Origin: Candidatus Sumerlaeota bacterium
GTDB lineage: Bacteria; Sumerlaeota; Sumerlaeia; MWCT01; JAGHBZ01
Direction of reading: 5' to 3'
NCBI GenBank assembly: GCA_021160705.1
Contig: JAGHBZ010000455.1
Coordinates: forward strand, 1 to 13,631
Length of the DNA: 13,631 bases
Shown here: piece after piece, positions 9,108-13,631 of the stretch
Numbering within the stretch: position 1 is the stretch's first letter
Layout: every line of letters starts with the position of its first letter
The notes under the pieces: model-generated
What the model was told of the DNA's origin: nothing
The model's input: the letters and a program-made list of their open reading frames with translations, nothing else
Database searches by the model: none
Position numbers and translations under genes: made by a program

Positions 9108-10079
9108 ATGGCAGAGATTATCTGTCTTGGGGAATTATTGATTGATATGGTCTCTTCAAAAGTGGACGTATCGCTTGAGGAGTCGCCGGGGTTTATTCGT
9201 GCACCTGGTGGTGCCCCTGCTAATGTTGCTGTTGGCATTTCACGGCTGGGTAGAAAAAGCGGTTTTATTGGTTGTGTGGGTAATGACCATTTTGGTAGAT
9301 TTCTCAAACGTTTGCTTGAGGATGAAGGTGTTGAGACCAGCAATCTTCATTTAATCGACAAAGCCCGTACCACACTTGTATTTGTTGGGGTACACTCAGA
9401 CCAGAAAAAAGAAATGGTGTTTTATCGGCATCCTGGTGCTGATATGTTCTTGGCTCCGGAGCAGATTAAAGAAGATTATCTAAAGCAGGCTAAGATTTTT
9501 CATTTTGGTTCAATAAGTCTTATAGATGAATTGCCTGGTTCAGCAACATTGAAGGCTTTAACCATAGCGCGTCAGGGCGGGTTAATGGTATCGTATGACC
9601 CAAATTATCGTCCTGACCTATGGCGTTCACCAGAAGAGGCACGAGAACGCATCTGGTCAGTTATGGAGCAAGTGGATGTGGTTAAAATCAGCGAAGAAGA
9701 ATGGGAATTGGTCACAGGAGTGAAAAATTTCAGTGACGGGGCAAAGTCTATTTTGAGACAGGGTGTTAAGCTGGTAGTGGTCTCCTGTGGCGAGAAGGGA
9801 GCGTATTTTACCACGCAAAAACACAGCGATTTTGTTTCCGGTTTTAAAGTTAAAGTTGCTGAGACTACTGGAGCGGGAGATGCCTTTGTTGCAGCTCTTT
9901 TAGTCCGATTGCTCCGTGCTTTTGAAGGAGGTAAAGATATTTCGGATTTATCTTTTGATGAGTTGAGAGGTATAATCCGATGGGCAAATGCTGCGGGTGC
10001 CCTTGCCTGCACGAAAACCGGAGCAATACCAGCTCTTCCTTCCTTATCCGATGTGGAGAAATTTATAAAAAGCGGATAA
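9108..10079 (+). CDS. PfkB-family sugar kinase, fructokinase-like
   Basis: The product is 323 residues, the usual length of the ribokinase/PfkB family, and would phosphorylate a sugar with ATP in the cytoplasm. The N-terminal strand IICLGELLIDM (4-14) is followed by the first signature GGAPANVAVGISRLG (34-48). FYRHPGADMFL (105-115) is typical of fructokinases. YDPNYRPDLW (163-172) and the second signature ETTGAGDAF (252-260) follow; Asp258 is the expected catalytic base. TGAIPALP (304-311) ends the nucleotide site. AAAAGGAG at 9091-9098 supports the start, and the gap from the preceding GH38-like gene is 16 nt. In context it would commit the released monosaccharide to central metabolism. Fructokinase is the best guess; KDG kinase or another hexose kinase is possible, since substrate is hard to call in this family. 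Confidence 0.93.
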   Translation: MAEIICLGELLIDMVSSKVDVSLEESPGFIRAPGGAPANVAVGISRLGRKSGFIGCVGNDHFGRFLKRLLEDEGVETSNLHLIDKARTTLVFVGVHSDQKKEMVFYRHPGADMFLAPEQIKEDYLKQAKIFHFGSISLIDELPGSATLKALTIARQGGLMVSYDPNYRPDLWRSPEEARERIWSVMEQVDVVKISEEEWELVTGVKNFSDGAKSILRQGVKLVVVSCGEKGAYFTTQKHSDFVSGFKVKVAETTGAGDAFVAALLVRLLRAFEGGKDISDLSFDELRGIIRWANAAGALACTKTGAIPALPSLSDVEKFIKSG

Positions 10080-10158
10080 GAAATGCCTCTGTGTCCGGGA
10101 AACTCAGCCAATTATCTTGCATACAACCTTGAATCTATTTTAGGAAAGAGCAACTGAT

Positions 10159-11187
10159 ATGAGGATAACACCACGAGAAATTGTTTATCGGACTTTGAAT
10201 TTTGACTCACCACCAAGAGCACCCAGACAGCTCTGGCTTCTACCCTGGGCTAATCTGCATCATCCTGATGAAGTGAAACGTATACATAATGATTTCCCGG
10301 ATGACATAATATTTGCTGATTCACATCTCAAAGAGAAATCAAAAACATCTGGAGATATATGGAGTGTTGGTAAATTTGTAGATGAATGGGGATGTACCTT
10401 TGAGAATGTACAGGCGGGTATTTGCGGTGAAGTTAAGGACCCCATCATCAAAGATTGGGATGAGGATATGAAAAAAGTTCATTTCCCCAGGGAGTGGTTG
10501 AGTGTGGATGTGGATGCGGTAAACAGAGATGTGGATAAGACAGACAAATTTGTTCTGGCGGGTTGTTGTCCCAGACCCTTTGAGCGTCTTCAATTTCTAC
10601 GTGGCACTGAGAACCTTTACATAGACCTCCTCGACCCGCCAGCTGGCTTGCGATATTTCTTGAAGGAACTTCACAATTTCTATTGCGAACTTCTGGAATT
10701 ATGGGGGCGGGAAACTCAAGTTGATGCCCTCCTCTTTATGGACGACTGGGGAGCGCAAAATGCACTCTTGATAAATCCTGAGGTCTGGAAAGAAATTTTT
10801 AAACCATTGTACAAAGACTATATTGAAATAGCTCATTCTTATGGCAAAAAGGTATTTATGCACTCCGACGGTTATATCCTTCCTATATTTCCTGAACTTA
10901 TTGAACTGCACCTTGATGCCATTAATTCTCAGTTGTTTTGTATGGGCGTGGAAAACCTGAAACCTTTTGCCGGAAAAATTACCTTCTGGGGCGAAATTGA
11001 TAGACAATATCTCCTTCCCCACGGAACTCAGGAGGATATAGAGAAGGCTGTTAAAATCGTCTATGATACCCTGTGGTGTAATGGGGGCTGCATTGCTCAG
11101 TGTGAGTTTGGACCCGGCGCAAAACCTGAAAATGTATATCAAGTGTTTTTATCGTGGGAGCAATTAACGTCTTTAAAAGTTCAATAG
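10159..11187 (+). CDS. Uroporphyrinogen decarboxylase-like protein (URO-D/corrinoid methyltransferase superfamily), not HemE
   Basis: The product is 342 residues with the URO-D-type barrel order. It opens with TPREIVYRTLNFDSPPRAP (4-22). A central FMDDWGAQNALLINPEVW (193-210) matches the DD-to-SPE box of COG0407-type proteins. VFMHSDG (232-238) sits where methyltransferase members have the metal-ligand His-x-Cys, and a C-terminal GGCIAQCEFGPGA (309-321) contains the position of the second ligand Cys (C315). The RQAGRYLPE signature of true HemE is absent; the N-terminus reads RQLWLLPW. A haem-synthesis role is therefore unlikely. Relatives of this type are often found in carbohydrate loci with no proven function; methyl-group transfer is a possibility only. 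AGGAAAGAG at 10142-10150 supports the start. The gene follows the kinase after 79 nt, with no clear promoter or terminator between them, and ends the + strand run. Confidence 0.85.
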   Translation: MRITPREIVYRTLNFDSPPRAPRQLWLLPWANLHHPDEVKRIHNDFPDDIIFADSHLKEKSKTSGDIWSVGKFVDEWGCTFENVQAGICGEVKDPIIKDWDEDMKKVHFPREWLSVDVDAVNRDVDKTDKFVLAGCCPRPFERLQFLRGTENLYIDLLDPPAGLRYFLKELHNFYCELLELWGRETQVDALLFMDDWGAQNALLINPEVWKEIFKPLYKDYIEIAHSYGKKVFMHSDGYILPIFPELIELHLDAINSQLFCMGVENLKPFAGKITFWGEIDRQYLLPHGTQEDIEKAVKIVYDTLWCNGGCIAQCEFGPGAKPENVYQVFLSWEQLTSLKVQ

Positions 11188-11394
11188 GTGGGTTCTGGGT
11201 GTAGTATTTAACTGTGTACTTTGGATTGTAAACTTTGTCCTGAGAGAGAATGAAAATTGGATTACAAGGACAGCGCAGACAGGAGTCTCTATTTTATTAT
11301 TCGTGGCGGAGTGGGAAGAGGTAACATAAACTCAGGAAGAGATTCTCAGAAGGCCCGTTCTAAAGGGGGAGCGAGAGCAGAGCTATCACTAAAC
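11188..11394. other. Convergent intergenic region, no gene recognised
   Basis: This stretch lies between the end of the URO-D-like gene and the 3' end of the tRNA on the other strand. I find no convincing gene. Two weak inverted repeats are present. TGTCCT (11236-11241) pairs with AGGACA (11267-11272) across a 25-nt loop. AGAC (11277-11280) pairs with GTCT (11285-11288) and is followed by a T-rich run to about 11302. The second could be a weak terminator for the + strand operon, but a 4-bp stem is too short to claim one. Confidence 0.4.
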
Positions 11395-11472
<78 letters not shown>

Positions 11473-11480
11473 ACTCTTCA

Positions 11481-11486
11481 TTTATA
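11481..11486 (-). promoter_or_regulatory. Possible -10 element for the tRNA-Pro gene
   Basis: On the minus strand TATAAA ends 8 nt before the mature tRNA 5' end, a reasonable place for a -10 box with a very short leader. The hexamer 17 nt upstream (AGACTA) is a poor -35. A perfect TTGACA exists at 11529-11534 but is much too far away. This is only a candidate. Confidence 0.3.
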
Positions 11487-11619
11487 ACATATCGTCAAAA
11501 ATATAGTCTCTTACATCTATGGGTTGATTGTCAAGTCTATTTAAACTGAAAGAAAAGCAATAGATGAGCTGGGTGATGGAAGTGGTTGGTAATTATATAG
11601 TGTGTTCTCTGCAGGGGTT

Positions 11620-11648
11620 AATTCACAGGAATGGTGTCCTTTTGAATT
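11620..11648. repeat. Imperfect inverted repeat between the partial gene and the tRNA
   Basis: AATTCA (11620-11625) and AGGA (11627-11630) pair with TCCT (11637-11640) and TGAATT (11643-11648) around a 6-nt loop. Unpaired bases lie between the two stem parts (1 nt on one side, 2 on the other). It starts about 17 nt past the stop of the minus-strand gene. Neither strand has a T-run directly after it, so it is not a standard intrinsic terminator. It may be a 3' stem-loop of that transcript. Confidence 0.4.
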
Positions 11649-11665
11649 CATATCTGTGGATTTTA

Positions 11666-13631
11666 TCAATACAGAAGCCATAAGCTGGATTTTATCGCAA
11701 TAGGTTTATAGAAGAGTTCAAGACTATCAAACACAGGTGTGGACTCCCCGGTTGAGCGGAGGAGAACTTCTGCCTGAGCGAGCCGACCACGGTGTGCAGG
11801 ATGGAAATAAATCTGCTCTCCGGAGTAGTATTCTGTCCAGACTGCTGAGTATAATTCTGAGGGTGTATCGCCGAATCTGAACCTGCATTGAATTGAAGTA
11901 CCGGGAGGGAGAGGTCCGGTGGCAAGAGTTGCACTTGTCCAGGCGACTCTTTCCCCCACATCGTATTCCATCGTCAGTGTTCCCTCGGGCTCATATCCCC
12001 TGGTGAACAACTTAAAGTAAATATCCTGGTTCTCCAGATGTGTAATATCAACGAGGTCATCGGATACATACAGACTTCCGTGCGGGTAGGGATTTGAAGT
12101 ATCAGTAGCAAGTTGAATCAAGCTTTTGCCTTCCATTGGACTCACGAAAGTTAACGCCAGGGTTGTATTAAGGTCTTCTGAGGAGATTGACCAATCAAGT
12201 GGAAGATAATAAATCCCGACTCCGGGAATAGTAAAATTCTTTTTACTCAAGAGTGAGTCAAAAGAAAAATCAGGGGAACCGTCAGACAATGTTCTTCGTA
12301 GTTGTATACCGATTGTCTCATCAACTTCTGAGGCAGGGAGTCTGGTTGGTGGAGTTGGGGTTGCTCCGGGTGTGGATGTGGCTGTTAGCCTGAACCTGAT
12401 AGCATCCGCAATAACAGCACTACCAGCGGGTGAGCTATTCTGAGCATCCAGAGTTATAGAATTATCACCTGCATTGAAATGGAAAAGACCCAGATGCTTT
12501 TCCACCATCATATTGTTTCCATTTTGATTCAGATAAACTGTATGCATTCCATCAGATGCGTTAATAACATATCTGGCTGAAGTGACACGATTTGTGCTTT
12601 GCCTGAAGATAGCATAGACATCATAATTACCGGGCTCGGGAAGGTTAGCGGTCCAGGTTGCAGTAGCATCTGAACCAGCCATATTATAGCGATATGTCAG
12701 ATTGTTATATCCAGGACTTGAGCTTGTTTGCCAGGGAACGGTACCCTTTTCCACGTATGCGGGTGAACCGTCATCGTTGTCAACTATTATGCCAGCGTCA
12801 GGTGCTGTTACGTTAATCTCGATTCCTGCGATGTTACCTACTTTGGCTAAAAACGTCTGAGCAACAAAATATCCTCGTTCTGAGACATAAGCATCGCTAT
12901 CATAAAGGGGTTGGTTTATTGAGATGGAGTGGGTCTCGTCAAAAATCTGAAACAAACAATCAAACTCAGGGATAGTTATCCACTCCAGAGAGTATGCCCG
13001 AATAAGCATACCATCTGGATACACGTTCTGAGTGTTAAGACGAATTTCCGCATTACCACTTATGAGTTTAAATAGCAGGACATACGAGCGTCCATCCAGT
13101 TGCAACCCGTTATAATTAAGCCATACAGGGGTAGTCCCTGTGGAGTCAATAGATGTAGTACCAGAAGCCAGCAATCCAGAAGGATTATCATCAGGAAACC
13201 CACTGGCAAGCGTGGAGCGAAGTTCTACGCGATATTGTGCAGGTTGATTTACTTTTGCACCAAAGACAACTCTTGAAATCCCGGTAGAGCGAGGGATAAA
13301 CGTCTGACCAATCCAATAAGAACGACGCAACACATTTGTCTGGCTGTCGTGGCTTGATTGATTAATGACAATGCTCGGGGTTGAAGATTTATCAAGCACT
13401 GCCCTGTTGACGAAGGTTTCAACGTCAATATGGACCGGTCGGCAGTGATAGAGTTCAGATTGAGTGGTCCATCGGCGAGACCCATCGTGCACCTCAGCGA
13501 GCCGTACGTTTCCATAAATGTCTGATACGCCAACAACTACACGGTCGATTTCCGATGTGGAATAGGAGACTCGCCATTTTCCTGCGGAGACCCACTCAGT
13601 ATCAAGTCGAACATACTCGCCGGAATATTTC
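11666..13631 (-). CDS. Large multi-domain beta-sandwich protein, probably exported; C-terminal part only, with nested golvesin-like domain
   Basis: The frame is open to the right edge, so the start is missing; the GTG at 13492 is internal. I see 654 codons. Numbering from that GTG, residues 41-186 form a beta-sandwich module beginning IVINQSSHDS, with IGQTFIP and VELRSTLASGFPDD. A second copy starts at 189 (SISINQPLYDSD, VAQTF) and stops at 233. Residues 234-369 (IIVDNDDGSPAYVEKG, YDVYAIFR, ADAIRFRL) match the golvesin/Xly carbohydrate-binding-like domain. It is followed by a Pro/Thr linker (TSTPGATPTPPTRLP, 373-387). The second module then resumes at about 389 (GIQLRRTLSDGSPDF). Residues ~505-598 are another beta-sandwich (GRLAQAEVLLRST, TPVFDSLELFY). 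No catalytic motif is visible. A surface or extracellular binding role is inferred from domain types; no signal peptide or anchor is in view. It is transcribed towards the tRNA gene and is not part of the + strand operon. Confidence 0.75.
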   Translation of the reverse strand, partial: KYSGEYVRLDTEWVSAGKWRVSYSTSEIDRVVVGVSDIYGNVRLAEVHDGSRRWTTQSELYHCRPVHIDVETFVNRAVLDKSSTPSIVINQSSHDSQTNVLRRSYWIGQTFIPRSTGISRVVFGAKVNQPAQYRVELRSTLASGFPDDNPSGLLASGTTSIDSTGTTPVWLNYNGLQLDGRSYVLLFKLISGNAEIRLNTQNVYPDGMLIRAYSLEWITIPEFDCLFQIFDETHSISINQPLYDSDAYVSERGYFVAQTFLAKVGNIAGIEINVTAPDAGIIVDNDDGSPAYVEKGTVPWQTSSSPGYNNLTYRYNMAGSDATATWTANLPEPGNYDVYAIFRQSTNRVTSARYVINASDGMHTVYLNQNGNNMMVEKHLGLFHFNAGDNSITLDAQNSSPAGSAVIADAIRFRLTATSTPGATPTPPTRLPASEVDETIGIQLRRTLSDGSPDFSFDSLLSKKNFTIPGVGIYYLPLDWSISSEDLNTTLALTFVSPMEGKSLIQLATDTSNPYPHGSLYVSDDLVDITHLENQDIYFKLFTRGYEPEGTLTMEYDVGERVAWTSATLATGPLPPGTSIQCRFRFGDTPSELYSAVWTEYYSGEQIYFHPAHRGRLAQAEVLLRSTGESTPVFDSLELFYKPIAIKSSLWLLY
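11993..12928 (-). repeat. Second copy of the module, split by a golvesin-like insertion
   Basis: The first part of the copy is encoded at 12794-12928 and the second at 11993-12328. Between them, 12329-12793 encodes a golvesin-like domain plus a Pro/Thr linker with no counterpart in the intact copy. When the insertion is left out, the two halves align along the whole intact module. Confidence 0.55.
12935..13372 (-). repeat. Intact copy of the duplicated beta-sandwich module (protein-level repeat)
   Basis: This segment encodes residues 41-186 of the minus-strand protein. Its landmarks are INQ near the start, GQTF, RSTLASGFPDD, YPDGMLI and a final LFQIFDE. The same order appears in the second copy (INQ, AQTF, RRTLSDGSPDF, YPHGSLY, YFKLFTRG). 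The likeness is visible in the protein, not as an obvious DNA repeat. Confidence 0.6.

Noticed and set aside
8807..9343. A 178-codon minus-strand frame across the GH38-like and kinase gene junction
   Set aside because: It is Ser/Pro-rich with no recognisable family and lies wholly opposite two well-supported genes.
9605..10111. A 168-codon minus-strand frame opposite the kinase gene
   Set aside because: It is antisense to a PfkB gene with both signatures intact and has no domain of its own.
10699..11142. A 147-codon minus-strand frame opposite the URO-D-like gene
   Set aside because: It is a shadow of a conserved coding sequence with no family resemblance.
11277..11302. Possible intrinsic terminator after the + strand operon
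   Set aside because: The stem is only 4 bp and the following run is T-rich but interrupted, so it does not meet a reasonable standard.
11529..11534. Perfect TTGACA on the minus strand as the tRNA -35 box
   Set aside because: It lies about 42 nt upstream of the best -10 candidate, and about 23 nt from the next AT-rich hexamer, outside usual spacing.

Overview
This window looks like part of a bacterial chromosome. It has strong AGGAG-type ribosome sites, tightly packed or overlapping genes, a lipoprotein signal and a tRNA gene with an encoded CCA end. Base composition is moderate, roughly 40 to 47% GC by spot counts. Several traits suggest an uncultured or environmental glycan degrader: divergent GH38-like enzymes, a large multi-domain surface-type protein with a Thr/Pro linker, and a URO-D-like gene in a sugar locus. 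I cannot name a phylum from the sequence alone.

Positions 1 to 11187 hold six genes in a row on the + strand. In order they are: a 5'-truncated alpha-mannosidase-like (GH38-like) protein with an apparent inserted beta-sandwich; a secreted multi-domain protein with a CBM4/9-like domain, a TIM-barrel glycosidase-like domain, a flavodoxin-like domain and a C-terminal beta-sandwich; an ABC sugar-binding lipoprotein; a second, complete GH38-like protein; a PfkB-family sugar kinase most like fructokinases; and a uroporphyrinogen-decarboxylase-like protein that lacks the HemE signature. The first five are joined by overlaps or gaps of 30 nt or less, so they are very probably one operon. The sixth follows after 79 nt and may belong to it. 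The operon starts upstream of the window. No transporter permease is visible.

A working model, by inference, is that the secreted protein and the binding lipoprotein capture and trim a glycan outside the cytoplasm. The oligosaccharide would enter through permeases encoded elsewhere, the GH38-like proteins would act on it, and the kinase would phosphorylate a released sugar. Both GH38-like proteins share a changed active-site motif (Gln-Glu before a Gln-Leu-Pro-Gln box). They may be a distinct functional subfamily rather than ordinary mannosidases.

Positions 11188 to 11665 form a convergent intergenic region with one tRNA-Pro(GGG) gene on the minus strand. From 11666 to the right edge, the minus strand encodes the C-terminal 654 codons of a large, probably exported beta-sandwich protein. 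It carries two copies of one module, and the second copy is split by a golvesin-like domain with its Pro/Thr linker. This nested insertion and the variant GH38-like pair are the most unusual things in the window.
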